64,000 bases of DNA, taken from contig DASYCO010000029.1 of assembly GCA_036500145.1 (NCBI GenBank), positions 1-64,000 of the forward strand, in the 5' to 3' direction. This DNA comes from CAMAVH01 sp036500145. GTDB lineage: Bacteria > Pseudomonadota > Alphaproteobacteria > SMXQ01. Of this stretch, positions 37,188-45,599 are shown one piece after another (position 1 is the first letter of the stretch; the number at the start of each line of letters is the position of its first letter). The notes beneath the pieces are model-generated. The model did no database searches, was not told the DNA's origin, and saw only the letters and a program-made list of their open reading frames with translations. Made by a program: the position numbers and the translations under genes.

Positions 37188-37222
37188 ATATTGCACTCAA
37201 AAATCACGGTTGCAATTAAAAT
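37188..37222. promoter_or_regulatory. Candidate GntR/FCD operator pair in divergent promoter
   Basis: ATATTGCACTCAAAAAT at 37188-37204, a near match to the sites at 33915 and 38083, is followed by TTGCAATTAAAAT at 37210-37222, a second partial copy. They lie between a Rieske gene and the GntR gene, where autoregulation is common. Confidence 0.65.
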
Positions 37223-37280
37223 TCTGCCGCCAAAATTTTAAAATAGATTCTCCCTGGGAGAGCAGGTAATTATCAAATCC

Positions 37281-38027
37281 ATGACAGACGCGGCCCCTCT
37301 CATCTCTGAGAAAGACCCCGCTTCCGACCCTCGCCCGGACCTGAAGCGGACTTCCGGCATCGCCGGCGAGGCGTCCCTCCATGGAAAAATCCTGGCTAAG
37401 CTGCGCGACTACATCGTCGAGGGCAACCTCTCCGACGGCGTGCGCATCCCCGAGCGCCAGCTCTGCGAGATGTTCGGCATTTCGCGCACCCCGCTGCGCG
37501 AGGCCCTGAAGGTCCTCGCCTCGGAAGGCCTCGTCGACCTCCTGCCCAACCGCGGCGCGCGGGTGCGCGCGCTCAGCGAGCAGGACATCCACGACCTCTT
37601 CGACCTCATGGCCGGACTGGAGGCCCTGGCGGGCCGCCTGGCCTGCGAATGCATCACCGAGGACGAAATCGCGGACATCGAGAGCCTGCACCACGAAATG
37701 TACGGCTTCTACCTGCACCGCGACATGCACGGCTACTTCGACGCCAACCAGAAGATCCACTGCAAGATCGTCGACGCGGCGCGCAACGGCGCGCTGTCCA
37801 TGATGTACGCGAGCCACGCCGGCCGCATCAGCCGGATCCGCTACTCCGCCAACATGGCGCGCAAGCGCGACCGCTGGGGCGAGGCGATGCGCGAGCACGA
37901 GGTCATCCTCGATGCCCTGCGCCGGCGCGCCGGCGCCGAGCTGAGCGACATCCTGTTCCTGCACCTGCGCAACAAGCAGGCGGCGGCCATCGAGTTTCTC
38001 GGCGAGCCGCAGCCGGTCCAGTCCTAA
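37281..38027 (+). CDS. GntR-family regulator with FCD domain
   Basis: 248-residue GntR regulator of the FadR/VanR-like FCD subfamily. Residues about 35-105 form the winged HTH (KLRDYIVEGNLSDGVRIPERQLCEMFGISRTPLREALKVLASEGL), and the remaining all-helical FCD domain contains candidate metal/ligand histidines (HHEMY, IHCKIV and ASHAGRISR). FCD members usually bind an organic acid. It is divergent from a Rieske oxygenase gene and upstream of a permease gene, and repeated palindromes flank all three. It is therefore the best candidate regulator of the 32.6-40.2 kb group. Confidence 0.93.
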   Translation: MTDAAPLISEKDPASDPRPDLKRTSGIAGEASLHGKILAKLRDYIVEGNLSDGVRIPERQLCEMFGISRTPLREALKVLASEGLVDLLPNRGARVRALSEQDIHDLFDLMAGLEALAGRLACECITEDEIADIESLHHEMYGFYLHRDMHGYFDANQKIHCKIVDAARNGALSMMYASHAGRISRIRYSANMARKRDRWGEAMREHEVILDALRRRAGAELSDILFLHLRNKQAAAIEFLGEPQPVQS

Positions 38028-38448
38028 AATCCGGCCGGACGCGCCCCGGCTCGCGCTGCTGTGACTCTTCTATATAACTCCAATATTGCATTCAAAATAA
38101 TAAGCCATTAGCATCATTTGAATGCTAAATGACGCACATGCGGTGCGCTGACACTCAAGAGACGCCTCGAACTGGGGAGACGGTTCGCGACATATTTTGC
38201 GCCCAAGCCATAGAGGCGGCCGCTGCGGGCCGAAGCCCGTCCCGGCAGCTGCGGCGCTCGCCGCCCGTCTCGCGGGAGTCCCCGCAGGAGATTCCATTGG
38301 CCAGGCGCGCGCCGTGACTTCCCGAACATTTCATTCGCAACCGTCCGTCCGCGCCTAGAAGATCGCGCCGGGGCGCGCGCGGCCCAACGTTCAGCGTCGA
38401 ATTCGACTGGCCGCCTGGCGGCCCCCCCGAGAAGAGGAAAAAGGGATA
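38028..38448. other. 421-base region before the permease gene, operators but no clear gene
   Basis: The first part holds two GntR-like sites. The remaining 320 bases before the permease ATG are GC-rich with no convincing coding frame; a 62-codon ORF at 38129-38317 has no recognisable family and no good ribosome site. It may be a long untranslated leader or the remains of a lost gene. Confidence 0.5.
38083..38130. promoter_or_regulatory. Candidate GntR/FCD operator pair before the permease gene
   Basis: ATATTGCATTCAAAAT (38083-38098) matches exactly the site at 33915. About 20 bases on, TTTGAATGCTAA (38117-38128) is an inverted copy of the GCATTCAA half. Two oppositely oriented sites suggest cooperative binding. 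Confidence 0.65.
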
Positions 38449-40218
38449 ATGACTGTCACGACCCTCAATATGCCGGCCACGGCCCTCCGCCTGCGGAAGG
38501 TGCGCGCGTCGTCGCTCTGGCATTTCGCGGTTTTCGCCGTCGTCTTCCTGGCGGTGGTGACGCCGCTCATGTTCCTCATCCTCGGCAGCTTCAGCCAGGC
38601 CACGCTGCCCGGCGAATTCTCCTTCCGCAACCTCGACCTCACGAACTACATCAAGGTGTGGGGCGATCCCGAGACCTACAGCGTCTTCTTCAACACCTTC
38701 TGGTTCGCCATCGGCAGCACGGCATTCGGCATCGTCATCGCCGCAAGCCTCGCCTGGCTGGTCGAACGCACCGACATTCCCGGCAAGGTCTGGATCTACG
38801 CCGGCGTGCCGATGACGCTGGCCATGCCGGGCATGCTGCAGGCCATGGCCTGGGTGCTGCTGGCGAGCCCGCGCATCGGCTTCATCAACAAGTGGGCGGT
38901 CGACCTGTTCGGCCTCTCGGATGCGCCGTTCAACATCTACAGCATGTCGGGCATGATCTTCATCGAAGGCATGCGCACGGTGCCCACCGCCTTCATCATG
39001 CTGGTGCCGCTGCTGCGCAGCATGGACCCGACGCTCGAGGAAGCCGCCGCCATGTCGGGCGCGCGCCCGTCGTCGGCGCTGCGCAAGGTGACGCTGGGCC
39101 TGATGCTGCCCGGCCTGATCGCCGTCGCCATCTACCAGTTCACCAGCGCGCTGGAAGGCTTCGAGGTGCCCGGCATCCTCGGCCTGCCCGCCGGCATCTT
39201 CGTGTTCAGCACGAAGATCTACAGCGTGCTGCACACCACCACGTCGGTGCCGTCCTACGGCGGCGCCAACGCGCTGGCCATGCTCTACCTCTTCGTGGCC
39301 GTCATCGGCATGTACATGTACAGCCGCGTCATCGCCAAGTCCGAGCGCTTCACCATCATCACGGGCAAGGGCTACCGCCCGCGCGTCATGAAGCTCGGCC
39401 TGTGGCGCTGGCCGTCGTTCGGCATCGTGATGCTCTACCTCGGCCTGTCGACGATCATCCCCTTCTTCGTGCTGGCCTACATCTCGTTCCTGCCCTACCT
39501 GCAGGCGCCGTCGGCCCGCGCCTTCGCCGCCATGAGCTGGGACAACTACGTCACCGTGTTCCACACGGACAAGATGGGCCGCATGCTGTGGAACACCTTC
39601 GTGCTGACGGCCTGCTCCGCGGTCGGCGTCGTCGTCATCTCCTTCCTGGTGTCGGTCGTCGTCGTGCGCACGAAGTTCTGGGGCCGGCGCGTGCTCGACC
39701 AGCTCGCCTTCGTGCCGCACGCCATCCCCGGCATGGTGATGGGCCTGGCGCTGCTCTGGATCTTCCTGCAGATCGACAAGCTGGGCACGAACCTGTTCGG
39801 CTCGCTCACCTCGCTCATCATCGCCTTCACCATCAGCTACATGGCCTACGGCACCCGCGTGATGAACGCCGCCGTGCTGCAGGTCCACAAGGACCTGGAA
39901 GAGGCGGCCAAGGTGAGCGGCGCGCCGGACTGGCGCGTGTTCTCCCGCATCTTCTTCCCGCTGCTGCAGCCCGCCTTCGTCGGCCTGTTCATCTGGACGA
40001 TCCTCCACGTCGTGCGCGCCGCCGGCAAGCCGCTGATCCTGACCAGCGGCGGCCAGAACGAGGTGCTGGCGGTGGTCATCTGGAACATGTGGGACCAGGG
40101 CTACATGGAGGCGGCCGGCGCCATCGGCACGATGCTGATGCTGGCGCTCCTCATCGTCACCCTCGCCATCCGCGCCTTCGGCTTCGGCCGCGGCGTGAAG
40201 ATCCAGAACTCGCACTGA
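38449..40218 (+). CDS. ABC transporter permease, two fused permease domains
   Basis: 589-residue inner-membrane permease with two transport domains of about six helices each. The EAA loops are EEAAAMSGARPSSALRK (about residue 195) and EEAAKVSGAPDWRVFSR (about 485). It resembles the permeases at 22923 and 56998. It is the only ABC component in its transcription unit, with no ATPase or binding-protein gene in line, so it must borrow partners; the binding protein at 29384 and ATPase at 24749 are candidates. AAAAAGGGA precedes the ATG. A strong terminator follows. Confidence 0.92.
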   Translation: MTVTTLNMPATALRLRKVRASSLWHFAVFAVVFLAVVTPLMFLILGSFSQATLPGEFSFRNLDLTNYIKVWGDPETYSVFFNTFWFAIGSTAFGIVIAASLAWLVERTDIPGKVWIYAGVPMTLAMPGMLQAMAWVLLASPRIGFINKWAVDLFGLSDAPFNIYSMSGMIFIEGMRTVPTAFIMLVPLLRSMDPTLEEAAAMSGARPSSALRKVTLGLMLPGLIAVAIYQFTSALEGFEVPGILGLPAGIFVFSTKIYSVLHTTTSVPSYGGANALAMLYLFVAVIGMYMYSRVIAKSERFTIITGKGYRPRVMKLGLWRWPSFGIVMLYLGLSTIIPFFVLAYISFLPYLQAPSARAFAAMSWDNYVTVFHTDKMGRMLWNTFVLTACSAVGVVVISFLVSVVVVRTKFWGRRVLDQLAFVPHAIPGMVMGLALLWIFLQIDKLGTNLFGSLTSLIIAFTISYMAYGTRVMNAAVLQVHKDLEEAAKVSGAPDWRVFSRIFFPLLQPAFVGLFIWTILHVVRAAGKPLILTSGGQNEVLAVVIWNMWDQGYMEAAGAIGTMLMLALLIVTLAIRAFGFGRGVKIQNSH

Positions 40219-40250
40219 GCCGGCCTTCCGGCCGGACCGGACCCGCGTAA

Positions 40251-40280
40251 AAAAAAGCCCGCCAACCGGCGGGCTTTTTT
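40251..40280. terminator. Strong bidirectional rho-independent terminator
   Basis: Thirteen-base stem AAAAAAGCCCGCC/GGCGGGCTTTTTT with a 4-base loop, placed between the permease (+) and ogt (-) stops. It serves both strands. Confidence 0.93.
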
Positions 40281-40302
40281 CATGCGTGCGGGACAGCCGC
40301 CG

Positions 40303-40809
40303 TCAGGCCGCGCCCTCCAGCCTCGCAAGCTCGCCCGATTCCAGCCCGAGCAGGCGCGCCTTGGTCTCCAGGCCGCCGGCAAAGCCCGTCAGCTTGCCGG
40401 TCGAGCCGATCACGCGGTGGCAGGGCGCGATGATGGAGATCGGGTTGCGTCCGTTGGCCGCCCCGACCGCCCGCACCGCTTTCGGGCTGCCGATCTGCGC
40501 CGCGATCTGGGCGTAGCTACGCGTCTCGCCGAAGGGGATGGTCAGCAGCGCGTTCCACACCTTCCTCTGGAACTCGGTGCCGGCGAAGTCGAGCTTGACC
40601 GTGAACCTGTCCAGCTTGCCGGCGAAGTAGGCGTTCAGCTGGCGTTCCGTCTCCGCGAGCACGGGATGACGCGGCTCCTCGCGCAGCGCGCCGAGGCGCA
40701 CGCGGCCGGGCCGGTCGTTCTCCCACAGGATCGCGGCCAGGCCCTTGTCGCTGGCCACCAGCGTTAGGGCGCCGACGGGGGATCTCATCGTCTTGCAGGC
40801 ATAGGCCAT
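40303..40809 (-). CDS. ogt: Methylated-DNA--protein-cysteine methyltransferase
   Basis: 168-residue Ogt/AdaB-type suicide repair protein that transfers the alkyl group from O6-alkylguanine or O4-alkylthymine in DNA to its own Cys. The acceptor is in IAPCHRVIG (about residue 131), followed by TGFAGG. The DNA-recognition helix region FGETRSYAQIAAQIG and FQRKVWNALL are also present. The start at 40809 has a GGAG Shine-Dalgarno; an in-frame extension to 40953 is rejected. It is divergent from the Ada/AlkA hybrid gene, so an alkylation-response role and common induction are likely. Confidence 0.95.
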   Translation of the reverse strand: MAYACKTMRSPVGALTLVASDKGLAAILWENDRPGRVRLGALREEPRHPVLAETERQLNAYFAGKLDRFTVKLDFAGTEFQRKVWNALLTIPFGETRSYAQIAAQIGSPKAVRAVGAANGRNPISIIAPCHRVIGSTGKLTGFAGGLETKARLLGLESGELARLEGAA

Positions 40810-40951
40810 GGCCGTTCTCCTTTCAGGTTCGATGGACAGGAGATAGTGCGCCGGCGGGGCAGATGCTGGCCATTTTCGGACATCGGCATTATATGACCTC
40901 CATGTCCGGAAACGGCGAGTCCGGACCGCCCCCAAGGCGTAGGAAAAGGCC

Positions 40952-42415
40952 ATGACCCAGTCGGACGCAGCATATTACCAAGCCTTGGCCGCGCGCGACC
41001 CGCGCTTCGACGGCCTGTTCTTCGTCGGCGTGACCTCGACCGGCATCTACTGCCGGCCGATCTGCCCGGCGCGGACGCCGAAGGAGGCCAACTGCCGCTT
41101 CTTCCCCAACGCCATGATGGCCGAGAAGGCGAACTTCCGGCCCTGCCTGCGCTGCCGGCCGGAGCTCGCGCCCGGCAACGCGCCGATCGACGACGCGCAC
41201 CGCATCGCCCACCTGATCGTGCAGCGCATCGAGGAAGGCCTGGTCGACGACAGCGCCGGGCTGGAGGACATCGCCGCGCAGTTCGAGCTGAGCTCGCGCC
41301 AGATCCGCCGCATCGTGCAAAGCGAGCTCGGCGTGTCGCCGATCGAGCTGATCCAGACCCGCCGCCTGCTGCTGGCCAAGCAGCTGCTGACGGAGACCAA
41401 GATGCCGGTGACCGAGGTCGCCTTCGCCAGCGGCTTCGCCTCGCTCCGCCGCTTCAACGACGCCTTCGGCTCGCGCTACGGGATGCCGCCCTCGCGCCTG
41501 CGCAAGACGGCCGGCGACGGCGAGGCCTCCAGCCCGGCCGCCACCTCGACGCTGCGCCTGAGCTACCGCGCGCCCTACGACTGGGACGGCATCCTGGAGT
41601 TCCTCGCCGGCCGCACCCTGAAGGGCGTCGAGCACGTGACGGCCGACGCCTACATGCGCACCGTCGCCATCGGCAAGAGCCGGGGCTGGATCCGCGTCAC
41701 CCACGCGCCGGCGAAGAACGCACTGCAGGTGGAGTTCACCCATTCGCTCGCCCTGGCGCTGCCGGCGCTGCTTGGGCGCCTGCGCAACCTGTTCGACCTT
41801 GCCGCGCGGCCCGACATGATCGCCGAGCGGCTGATGCAGGACCGTCGGCTGAAGCCCATGGTGAAGCGCAATCCGGGGCTGCGCGTGCCCGGCGCCTTCG
41901 ACGGCTTCGAGCTGGCGACGCGCGCGATCCTCGGCCAGCAGGTGACGGTGAAGGCCGCGACCACGCTCGGCTGCCGCCTCGCCGCGGCCTTCGGCGAGCC
42001 TTTCGAGACGCCAGTGCCGGAGCTGACCCATCTCGCGCCGACGCCGGAGCGCCTCGCCAGGGCGGACGTGGACGACATCGCCAAGCTCGGCATCGTCGGC
42101 GCGCGCGCGCGCTGCATCGTCGCCGTCGCCAAGGCGGTCTCTGCCGGCGAGCTGCGGCTCGAGGCCGGAGCGGACCCGGACGCCGTCATCGCGCGCCTCA
42201 TGGACATGCCCGGCATCGGCCCCTGGACGGCGCATTACATGGCCATGCGCATCCTGCGCTGGCCGGACGCCTTCCCGAAGGAGGACGTCGCGGTGCTCAA
42301 CAACCTCGGTGGCATCACGCCGAAGGAGGCCGAGGCAATGTCGCAGGCCTGGCGGCCATGGCGGAGCTACGCCGTCCTGCACATCTGGCGCAACCCGCCG
42401 GCCAAGTCGCCATGA
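40952..42415 (+). CDS. alkA: Ada-AlkA hybrid: Ada zinc domain, AraC HTH and 3-methyladenine glycosylase
   Basis: 487-residue fusion. Residues about 1-78 are the Ada methyl-phosphotriester-accepting zinc domain with four Cys (TGIYCRPICPA and FRPCLRCRPE). Residues about 85-185 are an AraC-type HTH (LEDIAAQFELSSRQIRRIVQSELG). The C-terminal half is an AlkA glycosylase with HhH-GPD motif MPGIGPWTAHYMAMRILRWPDAFPKED, including the catalytic Asp. It likely senses methylated phosphotriesters, activates its own and the ogt promoter, and excises 3-methylated purines. It overlaps vsr by four bases. Confidence 0.93.
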   Translation: MTQSDAAYYQALAARDPRFDGLFFVGVTSTGIYCRPICPARTPKEANCRFFPNAMMAEKANFRPCLRCRPELAPGNAPIDDAHRIAHLIVQRIEEGLVDDSAGLEDIAAQFELSSRQIRRIVQSELGVSPIELIQTRRLLLAKQLLTETKMPVTEVAFASGFASLRRFNDAFGSRYGMPPSRLRKTAGDGEASSPAATSTLRLSYRAPYDWDGILEFLAGRTLKGVEHVTADAYMRTVAIGKSRGWIRVTHAPAKNALQVEFTHSLALALPALLGRLRNLFDLAARPDMIAERLMQDRRLKPMVKRNPGLRVPGAFDGFELATRAILGQQVTVKAATTLGCRLAAAFGEPFETPVPELTHLAPTPERLARADVDDIAKLGIVGARARCIVAVAKAVSAGELRLEAGADPDAVIARLMDMPGIGPWTAHYMAMRILRWPDAFPKEDVAVLNNLGGITPKEAEAMSQAWRPWRSYAVLHIWRNPPAKSP

Positions 42416-42873
42416 CGGCCGTCGCCCCGGACAGGCTCGCCGAGGCCAAGCCCAGCTATGCGAAGCCGAGCCCGGAGCGGTCGGCGATCATGCGCGCGAT
42501 CAAGGGCAAGGACACGAAGCCCGAACTCGCCGTGCGCTCGCTGCTGCACCGCATGGGCTACCGCTTCCGGCTGCACAGCAAGACCCTGCCCGGCCGGCCG
42601 GACCTGTTCCTGCGCCGGCACAGCCTGGCCATCTTCGTGCATGGCTGCTTCTGGCACCGGCATGCCAACTGCAAGCTCGCCAGCGACCCGAAGAGCAACG
42701 TCGCCTACTGGCAGGAGAAGTTCTCGCGCAACCGCCGGCGCGACCGGGCGGCGCGCACGGCGCTGACCAAGGCCGGCATAAAGTCGCTGGTGCTGTGGGA
42801 GTGCGAGATCCGCAAAGGCGACGCAGCAACGGCGGCGAAGCTCCGGGCGGTCCTGGGCGACGCGGCCAGATAA
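42412..42873 (+). CDS. vsr: Very short patch repair endonuclease (Vsr family)
   Basis: 153-residue Vsr-type nickase, which in E. coli cuts 5' to T in T:G mismatches left by deamination of 5-methylcytosine. Family motifs: SPERSAIMRAIKGKDTKPELAVRSLLHRMGYRFRLH, the catalytic-Asp strand LPGRPDLFLRRHSLAIFVHGCFWHRH and YWQEKFSRNRRRD. Its ATG overlaps the stop of the Ada/AlkA gene (ATGA), so they are cotranscribed and translationally coupled. No cytosine methyltransferase gene is adjacent, which is unusual for vsr and points to a role in the alkylation/deamination repair group. Confidence 0.92.
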   Translation: MTAVAPDRLAEAKPSYAKPSPERSAIMRAIKGKDTKPELAVRSLLHRMGYRFRLHSKTLPGRPDLFLRRHSLAIFVHGCFWHRHANCKLASDPKSNVAYWQEKFSRNRRRDRAARTALTKAGIKSLVLWECEIRKGDAATAAKLRAVLGDAAR

Positions 42874-43004
42874 GCCGAAATCGACCGCATCCCATGCCAA
42901 GTCCTGAAGCCCCGGGTGGCGTTGCCAGGACCCAACCCAGAGGCTACTGTTCCGCCTGACGCAACCGGCGACCAAGCCGCAGAACGATCGAACAGGGGGA
43001 AAAT

Positions 43005-44105
43005 ATGTCAAAGCGTAGCAAGTGGTTCATAGGCGCCGTCCTCGGTGGCCTGCTGGCCGCCGCGCCGGCCGTCGCGCAGGACTGGCAGGCAGGCGCCGGC
43101 GAAGACTGGAAGCAGCTGCTCGCCGCAGCCAAGGCCGAGGGCAAGGTCGTCGTGGCCGGCAGCCCCGACCTGGCGAAGCCGATGAGCCAGGGCTTCACCC
43201 GCGACACCGGCATCACCGTCGAGTTCCTCGGCGCCAACGCGCGCGACCTTTCCAGCCGCGTCAGCCGCGAGGTCAAGACCGGCAACGTCACCCTCGACCT
43301 GATGCTGGGCGGCGCCTCCGACCTCGACCTGGTGAAGGGCGGCTACGCCGTGCCCATCAAGCCGCAGTTCATCCTTCCCGGCGTCACCGACGGGAAGAAC
43401 TGGGCCGACGGCAAGATCAAGTGGGTCGACACCGCCCAGGAGTACATGTTCCAGGGCGCCGAATACGTGAACGCCCAGCCCTTCTTCAACATCCGCGTGC
43501 TGAAGCCCGACCAGATCAAGAACTGGAAGGATTTCCTCAAGCCGGAATTCAAGGGCAAGATCGCCTCGGTCGACCCGCGCGTCGCCGGGTCCGGGCAGGC
43601 CGCCGCCGCCTACCTCGCCTACCTGTTCGGCAGCGACTTCGTGAAGCAGCTCTACGTCGACCAGCAGGTCATGCTGAGCCGCGATTCGCGCCAGGTCGTC
43701 GAGTGGGGCGAGCGCGGCGTCTATCCCATCGTCATCGGCGGCAGCCCGACCGACTACGAGACCTTCAAGGCCAACGGCGTCGACAACCTGATCATCGGCG
43801 ACATGGAAGACGGCCCCGGCACCACCGTGGGCGGCTTCAGCATCATCTGGCAGCCCAAGGGCAATCCGCACCCCAAGGCGACGCAGGTGTTCCTGAACTG
43901 GTATGCCAGCAAGCCGGGCCAGGAAGCCTACATCGCCGGCAAGGGCACGCCGAGCCGACGCACCGACATCGACGTCTCCAAGCTCGGCGACTACCTGATG
44001 GTGAAGCCGGGCAAGGTCTACCTCGACGGATACGCCGAGGAGTTCTACTACAACGCGCGCCCGAAGCTGGCGAAGGAGATCATCGACGCCCTCGGCGGCA
44101 TGTGA
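43005..44105 (+). CDS. ABC transporter solute-binding protein
   Basis: 366-residue periplasmic binding protein. The signal peptide ends at about AAAPAVAQD (residue 26). The mature protein begins with WKQLLAAAKAEGKVVVAGSP, the typical first strand of Fbp-like proteins, and contains LKPEFKGKIASVDPR and ATQVFLNWYASKPGQEAY. GGGGGAAAAT precedes the ATG. It is a single-gene unit: it is preceded by vsr on the same strand across 131 bases and followed by a strong terminator. No permease is nearby, so it is one of four binding proteins here without an adjacent importer. Confidence 0.88.
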   Translation: MSKRSKWFIGAVLGGLLAAAPAVAQDWQAGAGEDWKQLLAAAKAEGKVVVAGSPDLAKPMSQGFTRDTGITVEFLGANARDLSSRVSREVKTGNVTLDLMLGGASDLDLVKGGYAVPIKPQFILPGVTDGKNWADGKIKWVDTAQEYMFQGAEYVNAQPFFNIRVLKPDQIKNWKDFLKPEFKGKIASVDPRVAGSGQAAAAYLAYLFGSDFVKQLYVDQQVMLSRDSRQVVEWGERGVYPIVIGGSPTDYETFKANGVDNLIIGDMEDGPGTTVGGFSIIWQPKGNPHPKATQVFLNWYASKPGQEAYIAGKGTPSRRTDIDVSKLGDYLMVKPGKVYLDGYAEEFYYNARPKLAKEIIDALGGM

Positions 44106-44126
44106 TCGCCTCTAGTAACTGAAAAG

Positions 44127-44161
44127 AAAAGGGCCGCGGCAGGGATTGCCGCGGCCCTTTT
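44127..44161. terminator. Strong rho-independent terminator
   Basis: Stem AAAAGGGCCGCGGC/GCCGCGGCCCTTTT with a 7-base loop, between the binding-protein (+) and dehydrogenase (-) stops. It works for both strands. Confidence 0.9.
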
Positions 44162-44182
44162 TCATTTGCGGCAGCGCCAGCA

Positions 44183-45391
44183 TCAGTCGTTGGTCGGCAC
44201 CTGGCGCATCATGCGGATTTCCCGGCTCGCCTTCGCCGAATCCAGGATGGCCTGGCAGACCTCGAGGGTCGCCATCGCCCAGCGCCCGTCATGGAAGATC
44301 GGACGGTCCTCCATCACGCCGCCGTACATCTCCGACAGCTCCGCCGCGCGACCCCGCAGGCTGCGCTCCAGCACGACCTCGCGCGGGCCCTCCTCGCCAT
44401 AGACGATGATGCCGTCCTGCGACTGGCGCATGCTGCCCTTGTCGCAGCTCACGACGGTCAGGCCGAAGAACGGCTGGAAGGGCGGCGGCCCCTCCTCCTT
44501 CTCCAGCTTGGGCTTGGCGGCGCCGTAGCGGCCGGATTCCTTGTCCTTCTCGAGCGCGTCGGCCATCTGCTGCGCGTCGAGGCCGGCCCAGGCGCGGTAG
44601 GACTTGCGGGCCTTCGCGTTGGTGTCGGGCGGGCGCTTCAGCCCGCCTTCACTCGTCCACCAGAACAGCTCGGAGGTGTCGAACTGGCTGCGGCCGTCAT
44701 AGACCAGCGTGGCCGGCACGCCGTTCTCAAACTCGAGGAAGCAGATGTAGCCGCCTTCGGCGCGCGATAGGCTGTCCCAGATCGGCTTGGCCATCACCGT
44801 CTTGACCATGCCGCCGCCGAGCTGGCGCACCACGTCGACATGGTGCGGCCCCTGGTTGAGTATGGGGCCATGGGTCGTCTGCAGCTCGTGCACGAGCCGG
44901 CCGCGATGGTTGAAGTCGTTGAAGTTCCACGTGTTGAGCATGACGAGGTCGCCGATCTCGCCGCTGCGGATCGTGCGTCGCATCTCGCGGATCGGCGCGT
45001 CGAAGCTGTGCGTGTGGCCGGCGAGCAGCTTGACGCCGGCGGCATCGCAGGCGGCGATCATCGCCTCGCAGTCGGCCAGGCTGAGGGCCAGCGGCTTCTC
45101 GCAGATGATGTGCTTGCCGGCGCGCGCGGCGATCTCCACATGCTCGCGGTGGAATTCCGCCGGCGTCGCGATGTAGATGACGTCGATGTCGGAGGCGCAA
45201 AGCCCTTCCGCGCTGTCGAAAGTCTGCGCGCCGAACTCGGCGGCGAAGGCTTCACGCGCATGGGGCCGCAGGTCGGCCGCCGCGGCGATGACGTAGGGCA
45301 GGCCCTCGATCTCGTGCCGCCGTGCCAGCAGCTTGCTGGTCGCCTGCCCCAGGCCCAGGAACCCGAGCCTCAGCTTCTTCGTCGCCGCCAT
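44183..45391 (-). CDS. Gfo/Idh/MocA-family dehydrogenase (Pht4-like)
   Basis: 402-residue NAD(P)-dependent oxidoreductase. The Rossmann start is LRLGFLGLGQATSKLL, and the family EKPLA motif occurs near residue 98 with a C-terminal Gfo/Idh beta-sheet domain. The late FQPFFGLTVVSCDKGSMRQS and the ELFWWTSEGG segment recall Pht4-type dihydrodiol dehydrogenases of phthalate breakdown, which would oxidise the cis-dihydrodiol made by a Rieske dioxygenase. The start at 45391 is supported by GGGGGG five bases upstream. It is far from the Rieske genes, so the pathway link is inferred. Divergent DUF72 follows. Confidence 0.83.
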   Translation of the reverse strand: MAATKKLRLGFLGLGQATSKLLARRHEIEGLPYVIAAAADLRPHAREAFAAEFGAQTFDSAEGLCASDIDVIYIATPAEFHREHVEIAARAGKHIICEKPLALSLADCEAMIAACDAAGVKLLAGHTHSFDAPIREMRRTIRSGEIGDLVMLNTWNFNDFNHRGRLVHELQTTHGPILNQGPHHVDVVRQLGGGMVKTVMAKPIWDSLSRAEGGYICFLEFENGVPATLVYDGRSQFDTSELFWWTSEGGLKRPPDTNAKARKSYRAWAGLDAQQMADALEKDKESGRYGAAKPKLEKEEGPPPFQPFFGLTVVSCDKGSMRQSQDGIIVYGEEGPREVVLERSLRGRAAELSEMYGGVMEDRPIFHDGRWAMATLEVCQAILDSAKASREIRMMRQVPTND

Positions 45392-45475
45392 TGAACCCCC
45401 CAAAATCCGCCATGGCTTGAACGCCACATGTCCAGGGCCGGCATCATGTGTCGCGCTGCCGGCCGTGACAATATG

Positions 45476-45490
45476 TTTTGGAACCCAAAA
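45476..45490. promoter_or_regulatory. Inverted repeat in the dehydrogenase/DUF72 divergent promoter
   Basis: TTTTGG-AAC-CCAAAA is a perfect 6-bp inverted repeat with a 3-base centre in an AT-rich patch about 90 bases before the dehydrogenase ATG. It looks like an operator; the regulator is unknown. Confidence 0.45.
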
Positions 45491-45599
45491 GCGGCCGCAG
45501 CAACGCACGTCAGCCTATCTGCCGAGGACGGCCGTGAATAATATGACGAACCGGACAAGCACGAAGTTCACCAAGGCCAAGCAACCATCGAGGCGTGAC

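Noticed and set aside
38129..38317. 62-codon ORF before the permease gene
   Set aside because: No ribosome site, no family resemblance, and the composition is like random GC-rich sequence. It is left as undetermined.
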